This document shows, piece by piece, positions 35,180-44,007 of a stretch of 64,000 bases of DNA. Positions within the stretch are counted from its first letter, which is position 1; the number at the start of each line of letters is the position of its first letter. The position numbers were made by a program, and so were the translations under genes. Under the pieces are notes generated by a model. The model was not told the origin of the DNA and did not search any database. It saw nothing but the letters and a program-made list of their open reading frames with translations. The stretch is from Neobacillus cucumis (GTDB lineage: Bacteria; Bacillota; Bacilli; Bacillales_B; DSM-18226): the NCBI RefSeq assembly GCF_023715505.1, contig NZ_JAMBOH010000024.1:13737-77736 (forward strand), in the 5' to 3' direction.

Positions 35180-35435
35180 ACGTGGTACCTCATTAATAAA
35201 AACTTCCTGCTCAGTTATTTTTCCTTCTTTTATACTTCATTTTAGCTGATATTCCCCCATCTTAAAACAAATTACTCCTGTAATACAAAATATTTCTTTA
35301 TATATGTAAATTACATATACTGGTAATAAATAATCTTCAGCACCTATATAATTAAGTAGTCGCAATTTTATAAACGTTTACACCTTACAAATATTGGAAA
35401 CATATGTTTATAAAAACACTTAGGAGGAATCAAAA

Positions 35436-36215
35436 TTGGGAGAATTTTTTATCGGCGACTCCAGCATTCCTTATTTGCGATTTGGTGAGGGTGAACCATT
35501 AGTTTTTATTCATGGCCTTGGAGAAGTAAAAGAGGGCTGGTCAAATCAGTTTGAATTTGCTGATCAGTACGATTTAATCATACCCGACCTGCGTGGTCAT
35601 GGTGAATATCACAAGCCAGGGGAAATTTCAATAAAACATTTTGCTGAAGATGTCATCAGCTTACTAAAAGGCCTCAATGTTGAAAGTGCACACATTTGTG
35701 GCTTGTCAATGGGTGGAATGGTGGCACAAGAAATCTACCGTCAGGCCCCTGAAATGTGCCGTTCCTTAATGCTGGTGAGCACCTTTCATTATGCTCCAGA
35801 AATGCTTGGAAAACTTTTTTTAAGATATCGAAAAGCACATGCAGAAAATAAATCGCAGGATGTACTAAGAGAAACGGCCGCAAAAATTTGCCTCTATTCT
35901 TGGAACAAAGATAATTTCGAGAAATTTTACCAATTTTATAGACCAAATCGAGAGTATCATTTTAAAGCGATGGAAGCCTGCCTGGAAGTTAATAATTTGA
36001 CATTACTTCCTAAGATTAAAGTTCCCACATTAATCATTGGCGGACAATATGATTCCCTTGTACCTGCTTGGGTGCAATTTTTGATGCATAAACAAATTCC
36101 TCATTCTGAATTTGTGATTTTCAGAAATACGGGCCACATTGCAAAGCTTGAAGCAAAGGATAGCTTCAATAGGACACTAAGAAGCTTTTTAAACAAGCAT
36201 AAAACAGCAAGTTGA
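35436..36215 (+). CDS. Alpha/beta hydrolase beside the PHA operon
   Basis: 259 residues from TTG 35436, with AGGAGG 8 nt upstream. LVFIHGLGEVKEGW, the elbow GLSMGGMVAQ, the acid near GGQYDSLVP and the His in NTGHIAKLE make a complete triad. It is of the enol-lactonase/esterase type and cytosolic. The gene is convergent with phaC, 80 bases apart. A decayed near-copy lies beside phaQ-phaP at 21540, so this hydrolase is repeatedly associated with PHA genes. An intracellular PHA-oligomer hydrolase or thioesterase is possible but unproven. Confidence 0.85.
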   Translation: MGEFFIGDSSIPYLRFGEGEPLVFIHGLGEVKEGWSNQFEFADQYDLIIPDLRGHGEYHKPGEISIKHFAEDVISLLKGLNVESAHICGLSMGGMVAQEIYRQAPEMCRSLMLVSTFHYAPEMLGKLFLRYRKAHAENKSQDVLRETAAKICLYSWNKDNFEKFYQFYRPNREYHFKAMEACLEVNNLTLLPKIKVPTLIIGGQYDSLVPAWVQFLMHKQIPHSEFVIFRNTGHIAKLEAKDSFNRTLRSFLNKHKTAS

Positions 36216-36294
36216 AGGAGGAGGGAATTACTTCCCCTTCCCCACTTGCCTATACATATTATATATTTACTTGTACCCGATATTATGACTAAAT

Positions 36295-37362
36295 TTAGAG
36301 CGGATTCGATCGGCTTGAAGCCCATTGATGCACAATTTTTGCAAACAGACCAGTTAAAGCTAAGCTGACATGACCTGCTTCAACCGTGATATAGGTTTTA
36401 TCCTTACTTGAGACTAAATCCATAATCGGTTTACTTTGCTCTTCAAGAATTAAATTGTCCCTCGAACAGGAAACCACAAATAAATTGGCCTTTATATTTT
36501 TTAAGTCTACTATTTTATTGCCAACCATCATTTCTCCTTTAACGAGCTTGTTCTCTTTAAAGAGATCACTCGCCAATTGACGATAGGCTTCACCAGCAAA
36601 TGGTACCTGATCAAGTGTCCATTTATTCATCCTTCGCCACTTATCAACATACTTTGAATCATGAGCTCGATGTAATAGATTGGTATAATTTGTGAAATAG
36701 ATCGGTGAACCTATTGCCCGGAACATACCTTCTACCAATGCAGGTGGAATGATCCCATAGGTATCAATAAAGCACTCGAAGTTAATATCTCCTTCTCTAA
36801 ACCCTTCAGCCCACTTATCGGGTCCCCTAAATGGCTGAAAATCAATAGGTACGGTCGCGACAATTAGATTTTTGATTGGCTCTTCCGCAATCGACGCATA
36901 AATAGAAGCAATCGTCCCGCCTAAGCAATAGCCGATGATAGTTATTTCCTCAGCGTCTGAATGACGAATCGCCCGCTTAACCGCGGTCCGTAAATATTTC
37001 TCAATATAGGTGTCAATCCCAATCTTCTTGTCTTCATACCCCGGTGAACCCCAATCCAACAAATACACTTCATAGCCCATATTGGTTAGTCCTTCAATGA
37101 CACTAACCTTTGGAGCGATATCTAAAATGTATGGCTTATTAAACAAGGAGTAAACGAAAAATAAAGGAATTTGATATTTTTTCTGTTTCGCCGGATAATG
37201 CCATAAAACTGATTTATTTTTCCGCCAAATTTCATTTCTTGGAGTGTAACCAACTTCCGGCTCGGGCTCACTTAGAACATTAATTACGTTAACCCAGCGC
37301 TGCATTTCTTTGTCAAAATCCAAGGTGGGAATGGACTCTGTTATTGGTGAATCTGCTGCCAA
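36295..37362 (-). CDS. phaC: Class IV polyhydroxyalkanoate synthase subunit PhaC
   Basis: 355 residues; polymerises 3-hydroxyacyl-CoA into polyester at the granule surface. The lipase-like box GYCLGG at 144-149 carries the nucleophile Cys146, the Asp lies in SRDNL near 302, and the His in EAGHVSLAL near 331. PYILDIAPKVSVIEGL and VYLLDWGSPG are family blocks. The length and the PhaR gene upstream define class IV, the Bacillus type. Start is TTG 37362, with GGGGGAG 9 nt upstream. The triad is intact, so the enzyme should be active even though the upstream supply genes are broken. Confidence 0.93.
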   Translation of the reverse strand: MAADSPITESIPTLDFDKEMQRWVNVINVLSEPEPEVGYTPRNEIWRKNKSVLWHYPAKQKKYQIPLFFVYSLFNKPYILDIAPKVSVIEGLTNMGYEVYLLDWGSPGYEDKKIGIDTYIEKYLRTAVKRAIRHSDAEEITIIGYCLGGTIASIYASIAEEPIKNLIVATVPIDFQPFRGPDKWAEGFREGDINFECFIDTYGIIPPALVEGMFRAIGSPIYFTNYTNLLHRAHDSKYVDKWRRMNKWTLDQVPFAGEAYRQLASDLFKENKLVKGEMMVGNKIVDLKNIKANLFVVSCSRDNLILEEQSKPIMDLVSSKDKTYITVEAGHVSLALTGLFAKIVHQWASSRSNPL

Positions 37363-37384
37363 AGCAGTTTTCTCCCCCTCCTAG

Positions 37385-37951
37385 TTAGTGTCCTGAATCT
37401 GTGCCTGTTAACACAGGTTCTACGGACTTTTCTACTTTAATCAGATCTTTAATTGTCTCGAATTCCTGTTTAAAATTATTCAGTTTTAATAATTCAAATT
37501 TCAATTCCTGAAGTTCAGCATGTAAGCTCTTTGTATCTGACAGCTCTTTCTTTGTCTTGACTAACTCATTTTTTAACTGCTTGGTTAATTTGATAATTTC
37601 TTTGGATACTTCGACAACACTTTCAATCTCTTTATTTTGAGACTTTACAGAATCCTGTAAAACACAAATTTGCTCTTCTAAGGCTTCCATTTTCTCTTCC
37701 GCTTGAAGGGTTAGGTTAGCCACATTTGTCACATCACTTTTCGTTGGGAAATTAAGGGCACCTGCCAATGTCTCTTGATTTTTTTTAAAAGTTTCAAGAA
37801 TACGTGAATGCATATCTGTCCCTCTGTGCGACATTTTTACATAGTCTTTGTTATTGGTTAATAAAAAGATAAAATCATTTATTTGTTTTTCCCACAATAA
37901 ACTAAATTTATGAAGGGATTCATATGGATCGTAATTTTCTTTGTCAGACAT
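37385..37951 (-). CDS. phaR: PHA synthase subunit PhaR
   Basis: 188 residues, the required partner of class IV PhaC. The N-terminus, DPYESLHKFSLLWEKQINDFIFLLTNNKDYVKM, is the typical PhaR/PhaE opening; the remainder is a long coiled coil (about residues 85-170) rich in Glu, Gln and Lys. ATG 37951 has GAGGTGAAGG upstream. It sits 22 bases before phaC in the operon. The N-terminal pattern and the position together make the call firm. Confidence 0.88.
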   Translation of the reverse strand: MSDKENYDPYESLHKFSLLWEKQINDFIFLLTNNKDYVKMSHRGTDMHSRILETFKKNQETLAGALNFPTKSDVTNVANLTLQAEEKMEALEEQICVLQDSVKSQNKEIESVVEVSKEIIKLTKQLKNELVKTKKELSDTKSLHAELQELKFELLKLNNFKQEFETIKDLIKVEKSVEPVLTGTDSGH

Positions 37952-37984
37952 CTACCTTCACCTCATATCATTTTGTTTACGCTA

Positions 37985-38581
37985 TTACTTTTGCAAATAC
38001 CTTTGAAAAGGTAAAATAGCGGATTTAACCTGTTTCGTAAAGACATCAACAAATAATTTTTGATTTTCATAAAGCTCATTTGTGGTTTTCTTCACACTCT
38101 CGAGATACTTTTCGCGACCCTTTTTTCTCATAGAAATATATTGTTCAACGGTTTCTAATAACATATCAAGAGCCTGTATCTGGCCAGTTGTTAATTTCTG
38201 AACGGGAGTAATTAAAATCTGCGTCGATCTATTTTGAATATCTTCCACTACTTGATTGATTTCCTCATAGGATTTAACAGGGAAGAAATACTGTAGTGAT
38301 GTAGTGGTCATTAGGAGTTCTTCGCGTGTTGACTGTTCCCACTCCTGTAACTCCAAACCAAATTGGGCCGCAACCGCAATCACATTCTCCTGATTTTGCT
38401 TTGCCTTCTCGACATAGTTCCTTACAGCCTCTAAGAAGCGTTCATCTTGTTTATTAAAGCGCTCAGCCCATGCATCTAATTCATCAAAACCAAGTTTCCA
38501 TAATAGGTCAAGGCTCGATAACTCCTTTACTAACTCCTCTGTTCCTTGGTTTTCTAATACTGTTTGATTATTTTCAGTCAT
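37985..38581 (-). CDS. Phasin-like PHA granule protein
   Basis: 198 residues, nearly all helix. The opening LSSLDLLWKLGFDELDAWAERFNKQ and the centre STQILITPVQKLTTGQIQALDML resemble the SEQLEKLALTPIRS region of the PhaP-like gene at 20383, which suggests a second phasin. ATG 38581 has AAGGAGGAA upstream and the gene overlaps its upstream neighbour by 8 bases. It is likely to coat or nucleate granules made by the adjacent synthase. The name PhaP would be reasonable, but identity rests on context and composition. Confidence 0.72.
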   Translation of the reverse strand: MTENNQTVLENQGTEELVKELSSLDLLWKLGFDELDAWAERFNKQDERFLEAVRNYVEKAKQNQENVIAVAAQFGLELQEWEQSTREELLMTTTSLQYFFPVKSYEEINQVVEDIQNRSTQILITPVQKLTTGQIQALDMLLETVEQYISMRKKGREKYLESVKKTTNELYENQKLFVDVFTKQVKSAILPFQRYLQK

Positions 38582-39059
38582 GATCGATTTCCTCCTTCAT
38601 ATTATCCATTTCAAATAGTTTCTTTAAATCCTGTAGATCATTTTCCAGTGTTTTAATATCATTGCTGCGTTTCTCTCTTACCTCACAGCTTAAAAAAGTC
38701 GCCCATTCTTCCAGTGATTCCCGAACCATTGTTAACTTGCGTTGATTTGTCTTTTGCAAGTTGATAATTTGGTAGATGGATTCATCCATAGAATCAATCT
38801 CCCCTTCAACATCTACTATTCTATTTGAAAGGGACGCAAATTCATCTTTAGTGGCAAGGTCCAAACGAGTTAACCACCTAGTAATTAATCGCTTATAAAT
38901 CCTTAATTTTCTTAAATGTGAATCCATCGCCTTGCCAACTGCAACTGTAAAGGCTCGGGAATTGGTACGAGCATGAATTCTTTTATTTATCTCTGCTTCT
39001 ATTTGTTTATAAAACTGGATAGGATCTTGATTGTTAGGATCTTGCTGTTTAGAATTCAT
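38574..39059 (-). CDS. Coiled-coil PHA-operon protein, PhaE/phasin-like
   Basis: 161 residues, helical and charged. IYKRLITRWLTRLDLATKDEFASLSNRIVDVEGEID recalls the C-terminal motif of PhaE and PHA granule-associated proteins, in which a Leu-rich helix precedes T(K/R)DE and a coiled coil. ATG 39059 has GAGGTAAAC upstream and is the first intact gene of the operon today; it starts 32 bases after the remains of a short-chain dehydrogenase gene. Function is inferred from place and resemblance only. Confidence 0.65.
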   Translation of the reverse strand: MNSKQQDPNNQDPIQFYKQIEAEINKRIHARTNSRAFTVAVGKAMDSHLRKLRIYKRLITRWLTRLDLATKDEFASLSNRIVDVEGEIDSMDESIYQIINLQKTNQRKLTMVRESLEEWATFLSCEVREKRSNDIKTLENDLQDLKKLFEMDNMKEEIDHD

Positions 39060-39091
39060 GTTTACCTCTTTAATTCCTGCCTAGCGAAAAA

Positions 39092-39849
39092 TTATTGGAC
39101 GCTTGCGGTAGTTCCCCCAGCTACGGCTAAAATATGCCCATAGACATAATTGGAAGCACAAAAGCTAAAAACAATGCTGGATCCTTCTTGTCGTCATCTG
39201 AGGCAAACCTTCCTGCCTGAGTCCGCTCAAGGACTTTTTGACTTGAATAATCAAGGATAGCCTTTGCCATTTGGGTTGGGAAAAATCCTGGGGCAATGGC
39301 ATTTACATGGACATTTATCGCGCATGTTTATTAACAGCTAGATCCTTGATTAAAGCAATAACCGCCCCCTTACTTGCAGAATTAGCTAATCGCATCCATA
39401 ACCAATGGATCTTGCCTACCCATACCAGCAATTGATACGATATTAATAATTTTACCGAACTTTTGCTTGACCATAATTTCCCCTACAGCTTGGGAGAATA
39501 AGAAAACACCCTTATCCCATTTATCTGCAGGCATTTCTAATGCCGGTGCCCCCCAGCTCGTACCGCTGTTATTTCTAAAATATCAATTTTGCCCAATTCT
39601 TCAGAGTCTCGGCCACAGCATGCTGAATATCTTCAGGGTTAGAGACATCACATTTGAAGGCAATTGCCGGAACCCCTTTTTCCAGAAGGACTTCCGTAAA
39701 TTGAATACATGCGTCTAGATTTCTAGAACAAATAGCATATTCGCTCCTGCCTTTGCGTAAGCTGTCGCAATTTGCTGCCCCAGTCCTCTTCCGCCGCCGG
39801 TTACAATCGCAGTTTTTCCATTTAAACTAAAAAGCTCTTGAATATTCAT
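39092..39849 (-). pseudogene. Short-chain dehydrogenase/reductase, degraded
   Basis: It opens intact with LNGKTAIVTGGGRGLGQQIA, the NAD(P)-binding glycine motif, then hits TAG at about codon 40. At least four further frame changes follow. Pieces recognisable in different frames include KFGKIINIVSIAGMG and VHVNAIAPGFFPTQMAKAIL, and the last frame ends AVAGGTTASVQ before TAA. Its ATG overlaps the stop of the ligase remnant upstream, and the phasin-like genes follow directly, so it was once operon-internal. A reductase that supplies hydroxyacyl-CoA is a plausible former role. Confidence 0.88.
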
Positions 39850-40769
39850 CCCAAACCCACTCTCAAGTAAGCTTTAACTTTCAATATTTCTTGTTCCAGA
39901 AGGACTCTTCTTAGTAATTTCCCTACTGAGGACTTCGGCAGCCCGGAACGAATTTCAACTTTTTTTTGGTGCCTTAAAGTGGGCAAGATTTTCCTTCCAA
40001 ATTGTATAATTTCTTCTTCTGTGACTGAAAATCCTCCTTTTACCAAAACGAAAGCTTTCACAGTTTCACCACGGTAAGAGCCAGGTACCCCTATTACTAG
40101 CTCCTCTTCAATCCCTTCCTGCTGATAGAGGGCGTCCTCTTTTCCACTAGGATATACATTGAATCTGCTTGCAATAATCATATCCTTTTTACGATCTAGA
40201 ATATAAAAATAGCCGTCCTCATCCATCTTGGCGATATTTCCTGTATAAAGCCAGCCATCTTTTTTGTCTCTTCAGTATCCTGCGGACGAAGCAGGACGGA
40301 GAATATATCGATGTCTCCGTGGGCGTTGAAGGGGAGTTAGTAATACATGGTCCACAGGTTATGAGAGGCTACTGGAATATCTAGAACAACGAAATACTGA
40401 AACCTGAATCAGTTAAAACATGTTCAATTTCTCTTTCTAAGTATATAGGATTTACTTGAACAGCTATACCGCCCAGTCGAAAAATCCCAAACAAACTAAA
40501 AATACAGGGTGATCGCTTTGCCATTATGCTTCCTAATTCCCCCGCACTATTTTGAAAGCCCTCATTAAAAAGAACTGCAGCAATTGGTCAGTAACCACCT
40601 TGGTGTCATTAAAGCTCCAAACCTTATTATTAAAGGTCGGGGCTGGATTATCCTTATATTGGCTAACTGCAACTTTTAGAAAATCATAGAGGGATTGGTG
40701 TTCAATATTCACATGCTTATCAATTCTTGGATCACAGACTTTTAACTACTGCTTTTACTGATAGATCAT
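39846..40769 (-). pseudogene. Acyl-CoA ligase (FadD/LcfA-type), deleted and rearranged
   Basis: The old start ATG at 40769 still has AGGAGG. Two in-frame stops follow within ten codons. N-terminal pieces (SLYDFLKVAVSQYKDNPAP, NNKVWSF, and LEREIEHVLTDSG across a frameshift) lead directly to C-terminal pieces, so roughly 300 central codons are missing. The 3' part, DEDGYFYILDRKKDMIIAS to LPKSSVGKLLRRVLLEQE, reads open for 126 codons and could be mistaken for a gene. Between the two halves lies a segment inverted to the plus strand. The stop overlaps the start of the SDR remnant (ATGA). Confidence 0.9.
40289..40378 (+). other. Inverted segment inside the acyl-CoA ligase pseudogene
   Basis: On the plus strand this segment reads DGEYIDVSVGVEGELVIHGP and then QVMRGYWN, the adenylate-enzyme block that should precede RPQDTEET. 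The RPQDTEETK and GWLYTGNIAK parts are on the minus strand immediately left of it. About 90 bp has therefore flipped relative to its flanks. No transposon ends are evident at the joints. Confidence 0.85.
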
Positions 40770-41279
40770 AAAAACAGATACCTCCTAAGCTTATAGTAAC
40801 CTAGTAAATATTCTTTTTAAACGCGTAATTCTAAGAAGTGATCTACCTATTAATAGAATACTGATATAATTATGATTATTGTAGGAAAAAGCTGTTTTGT
40901 AAACCCTTCCTTCTCGACAATTTTTTCTTATTCCCCAATTCTCCAATCCTTCTTTTTATACCCTTTCAACCACCCTTTATAATCAGGAGCTCTCCACATC
41001 CATTAATCAGCCGTACTGAAAGAGTATGGAGAATTTTGTCGAAAAATTTTCGTGAACATCTGAATTATCGACAACAAGTGCATGACTATTCCCTAAATTT
41101 TGTTGTCAAACAATAAGTGAAGATTCAAAAAAATCAATATTCTTCTATACGTTTTTTAACAAGATAAGAGTTTTTATTTTTCATCTGACTTATAAATTTG
41201 GTTAAATTCACCTAGTTAAATGGTCTTCTATGAATCTCTTCAATATATTATTTACTATTAATTAGAAGAGAAAGGATGG
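40770..41279. other. Gap between the ligase remnant and a hydrolase fragment
   Basis: About 510 AT-rich bases upstream of the former PHA-supply operon. No supported gene was found in any frame. The former operon promoter should lie near its left end, but I could not define it. Confidence 0.4.
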
Positions 41280-41378
41280 GTGGAGAAAATTCTTAACGCC
41301 GAACTTTTGACAATCAATGGTGCTGGGCATATTTATGTAACAGAGGCTAATGACCTGGCTAATGAAAGAATTTTTTGA
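41280..41378 (+). pseudogene. Fragment resembling the C-terminus of an alpha/beta hydrolase
   Basis: A 32-codon frame reads VEKILNAELLTINGAGHIYV and on to TEANDLANERIF, then TGA. The GAGH segment followed by an acidic helix is like the catalytic-His end of alpha/beta hydrolases. Nothing upstream continues it, so it looks like a stub left by deletion. The call is tentative because it is short. Confidence 0.4.
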
Positions 41379-41534
41379 CCTCTTAAGTAAACTTAATTAG
41401 AAACAAAGTCCTATTTAGGCCAAATCGGGCTTTTTGATTTATATTTTTAGGCATCGGCAGTAAGCGTATATTTCACTCCATAAGTAAGTGCTATAGAATT
41501 CGCTAAATGTTCTATCACTTCGTCCAACTAAACA

Positions 41535-41548
41535 TGAACTTCAGTTCA
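41535..41548. promoter_or_regulatory. Operator-like palindrome upstream of the -35
   Basis: TGAACTTCAGTTCA: arms TGAACT and AGTTCA with a 2-base centre, 7 bases before the -35 box. It has the same arms as the palindrome at 41586-41599. Confidence 0.65.
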
Positions 41549-41555
41549 CATTTCG

Positions 41556-41585
41556 TTGACAAACCATGTGACATTATGTCATAAT
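41556..41585 (+). promoter_or_regulatory. Sigma-A promoter of the CNNM/CorC gene
   Basis: A perfect TTGACA (41556-41561), an 18-base spacer and CATAAT (41580-41585) precede the membrane-protein gene by about 70 bases. A start near 41592 would fall inside the downstream palindrome. The spacer also contains TGACATTATGTCA, another palindrome. Confidence 0.7.
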
Positions 41586-41600
41586 TGAACTATAGTTCAA
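41585..41600. promoter_or_regulatory. Operator-like palindrome over the transcription start
   Basis: TTGAACTATAGTTCAA is a perfect 16-bp palindrome that overlaps the last base of the -10 box. Its TGAACT/AGTTCA arms equal those at 41535. Centre-to-centre distance is 51 bp, close to five helical turns. A dimeric repressor (TetR- or MarR-like in site geometry) binding both would block RNA polymerase. Confidence 0.7.
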
Positions 41601-41621
41601 TATTTATTAGATTTTAAGACT

Positions 41622-41651
41622 GGAGGTGTAGGCCTTACGTATTGTAAGGCT
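41622..41651 (+). promoter_or_regulatory. Shine-Dalgarno separated from its start by a hairpin
   Basis: GGAGG (41622-41626) is 31 bases from the TTG start at 41658, too far for normal use. Between them is a hairpin, GCCTTAC (41632-41638) and GTAAGGC (41644-41650), with a 5-base loop. If it folds, the remaining unpaired distance is about 12 bases, near the working range. Confidence 0.5.
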
Positions 41652-41657
41652 ATACAT

Positions 41658-42989
41658 TTGGAAATAGTTAACCTGATCATGATCGCTATTTTTATTGCCC
41701 TCACAGCCTTTTTTGTCGCTGTAGAGTTTGCAATTGTAAAAGTAAGAGGCACACGGATTGATCAACTAATAAAAGAAGGCAAAAAAGGAGCGAAGGCTGC
41801 GAAACAAGTGGTTACGCATTTAGATGAATATTTGTCCGCTTGTCAGCTCGGCATTACAGTTACAGCTCTCGGACTTGGGTGGCTGGGAGAGCCGACCGTT
41901 TCAAAGTTATTACAGCCCCTCTTCACTTTATTAAACTTAAATAGTGCTGTTATACATGTTTTATCAATCATATTAGCCTTTGTTTTAGTTACCTTTATTA
42001 ATGTAGTCGTGGGCGAATTAGCTCCTAAATCTTTTGCGATTCAAAAAGCAGAAACGATTACACTACTTTTTGCTAAACCGTTGATTGGGTTTTATAAAGT
42101 TTTCTACCCGTTCATTTGGATCTTAAATAGTTCTTCTAGATTATTAGTTGGCTTCTTTGGTCTAAAACCCGCCTCTGAAAACGAGTTAGCTCACACAGAA
42201 GAAGAGTTACGGATTATTCTTTCTGAAAGTTACCAAAGCGGGGAAATAAATGAATCGGAATTAACCTATGTTAATAATGTGTTTGATTTTAATAGTCGGA
42301 TTGCAAAAGAAATTATGGTACCTAGGACGGAAATGGTAAGTATCTCAGTCGATGATCAGCGGGATGACATTCTCTCATTAATCAAGGAACAAAAATATAC
42401 ACGCTACCCTGTCATTAATGGAGATAAGGATAATATTGTCGGAATTATCAATATTAAGGATATCTTAACAACCAAATTGAACAAGGATTGGAAAGAGAAT
42501 AACTCTCTTACACCATTCATTAAACCGGTCATCACTGTAATTGAAACCATTCCTATTCAAAGCTTATTATTGAAAATGCAAAAAGAAAGGACCCATATGG
42601 CCATCCTCATCGATGAATTTGGAGGTACGTCAGGCCTTGTAACCGTTGAGGATATTATTGAAGAAATCGTCGGTGATATTCGAGATGAGTTTGATACAGA
42701 CGAGATTTCTGATGTGCGTGAATTAGCCAATGAGCATTATATTGTCAGTGGGAAAGTCCTCATTGAAACCGTTAACGATCTTTTAGGCACTTCCATCTCA
42801 AATAAAGATTTAGATACGATTGGCGGCTGGTTCCTGTCAGAGAAGTTTGATGCTAAAATGGATGACTGCATAGAATTTGAAGGCTATTCCTTTAAAATCA
42901 AGGAAATGGAAGAACATCATATTTTATATATTGAGATTCAAAAGTTAACACAAGCGGCTTCCCCTCTCCCCCTAATATCTGTTTCTTAA
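41658..42989 (+). CDS. CNNM/CorC (hemolysin-C-like) transporter with CBS pair
   Basis: 443 residues. An N-terminal CNNM (DUF21) domain with four hydrophobic segments covers residues 1-180 ([32 protein letters not shown] is the family start, which fixes the TTG at 41658). A CBS pair lies near 210-330 ([44 protein letters not shown]). The CorC-HlyC C-terminal domain runs from 345 to 430. Relatives such as MpfA export magnesium or regulate cation balance; the CBS pair may sense nucleotides. The promoter carries paired palindromes, so it is probably regulated. Confidence 0.9.
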   Translation: MEIVNLIMIAIFIALTAFFVAVEFAIVKVRGTRIDQLIKEGKKGAKAAKQVVTHLDEYLSACQLGITVTALGLGWLGEPTVSKLLQPLFTLLNLNSAVIHVLSIILAFVLVTFINVVVGELAPKSFAIQKAETITLLFAKPLIGFYKVFYPFIWILNSSSRLLVGFFGLKPASENELAHTEEELRIILSESYQSGEINESELTYVNNVFDFNSRIAKEIMVPRTEMVSISVDDQRDDILSLIKEQKYTRYPVINGDKDNIVGIINIKDILTTKLNKDWKENNSLTPFIKPVITVIETIPIQSLLLKMQKERTHMAILIDEFGGTSGLVTVEDIIEEIVGDIRDEFDTDEISDVRELANEHYIVSGKVLIETVNDLLGTSISNKDLDTIGGWFLSEKFDAKMDDCIEFEGYSFKIKEMEEHHILYIEIQKLTQAASPLPLISVS

Positions 42990-42992
42990 TTA

Positions 42993-43020
42993 AAAACGGG
43001 CTGAATGTTCAGCCCGTTTT
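42993..43020. terminator. Bidirectional terminator
   Basis: A 12-bp stem AAAACGGGCTGA/TCAGCCCGTTTT with a 4-base loop, between convergent genes and followed by T on both strands. Confidence 0.88.
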
Positions 43021-43024
43021 TCTG

Positions 43025-43810
43025 TTATGCGCCTTTATTTTGAAGATGACTCATTTTTAGGCATGTCTGCAATATTTGTAAATTTGCTTTTTCGTTTTTA
43101 TAGATCATAGTCTGATAATTTGGGAGAAGTATGTTAGTTGGGTTAATCGGTACTTCACCGCATATATCAATTCCATCAGCCTTCTTTGCAATTAGTATGG
43201 CTTCAAGGAAACGATTTAATCTAGTCAGATCCATTATTCCTTGATCCCAATTTGTTGCTGCGTCAGTTGTGTTTAGTACATCTTTATCTATACTGATGTA
43301 AACATTACTGGTGTGAATAACAGATAAAACCGATTTTATCGAGTAGTCATGTCTGCCGTCAAATGGAAAAATGACCACTCGAGGGTCAGTAGAAAGGTGA
43401 GAAGTTATAGTGGTTGGGCCAATAATTACTACTCGCTGCAGCAATGGGATTTCCTTAAGGGCAAAGGAAACCCAGGAGCCACATGAAAGTAGATTTTCAT
43501 GTGGCTTATTATCTAATCCGATATCAGGATGGTTATCAAACAAGACAAGAGTAAAAGGTTTTTTGATTTCTTTTAATAAAATAAAGGTAACATAATGATA
43601 GTTTCCGCTGCCAATAAAGGTGATCCCTTTTTGAATTCTCTTGTCCAGCTGTTTCATTAAGCTCTGTAAAGAATCTTCTTCGCAATACAGGTTGACATGC
43701 TTCATCTGACGAAAGTCGAGATCATCATGTAAATAATTATGGAGCTTATGTTGTGCTAAGTACGTTTCGTCAAAATTAATGAAGGTTATCCCATTTTCTA
43801 ATAACCCCAT
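43025..43810 (-). CDS. Arginase/ureohydrolase-family protein, divergent
   Basis: 261 residues from ATG 43810, with AAGGAG 9 nt upstream; the ATG at 43819 is fused to that site. TFIGSGNYHYVT stands where arginases have GGDHS. FDNHPDIG near 91-98 replaces DAHxD, and YISIDKDVLN near 175 replaces SxDxDxxDP. Most metal-ligand positions are therefore kept, but in altered form. The true substrate is unlikely to be arginine or agmatine. It stands alone, with its own terminator. Confidence 0.78.
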   Translation of the reverse strand: MGLLENGITFINFDETYLAQHKLHNYLHDDLDFRQMKHVNLYCEEDSLQSLMKQLDKRIQKGITFIGSGNYHYVTFILLKEIKKPFTLVLFDNHPDIGLDNKPHENLLSCGSWVSFALKEIPLLQRVVIIGPTTITSHLSTDPRVVIFPFDGRHDYSIKSVLSVIHTSNVYISIDKDVLNTTDAATNWDQGIMDLTRLNRFLEAILIAKKADGIDICGEVPINPTNILLPNYQTMIYKNEKANLQILQTCLKMSHLQNKGA

Positions 43811-44007
43811 TACTTTCATCTCCTTAAAAATTGGTTTCTAAATCTCCCAAAGATTAGTAGATTGGTTTAATGGTTAATAGCGACGCAGACTGCTATTAGC
43901 CTGCTTTTATTATAGCAATCTTGTTCTAAAATTTCATGGGACGTACATCAATAAAAGGACATAAGATTTCTTGATATAAGAATTCTCATGCCCTTTTAAT
44001 CACTTAA

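Noticed and set aside
39846..40226. 126-codon frame as an intact small AMP-binding protein
   Set aside because: It is only the C-terminal domain of an acyl-CoA ligase, continuous with frameshifted and rearranged pieces upstream, and lacks a ribosome binding site.
40770..41534. Insertion sequence or prophage remnant as cause of the decay near the PHA operon
   Set aside because: No transposase, integrase or terminal inverted repeat could be found; only pseudogene pieces and AT-rich DNA are present.
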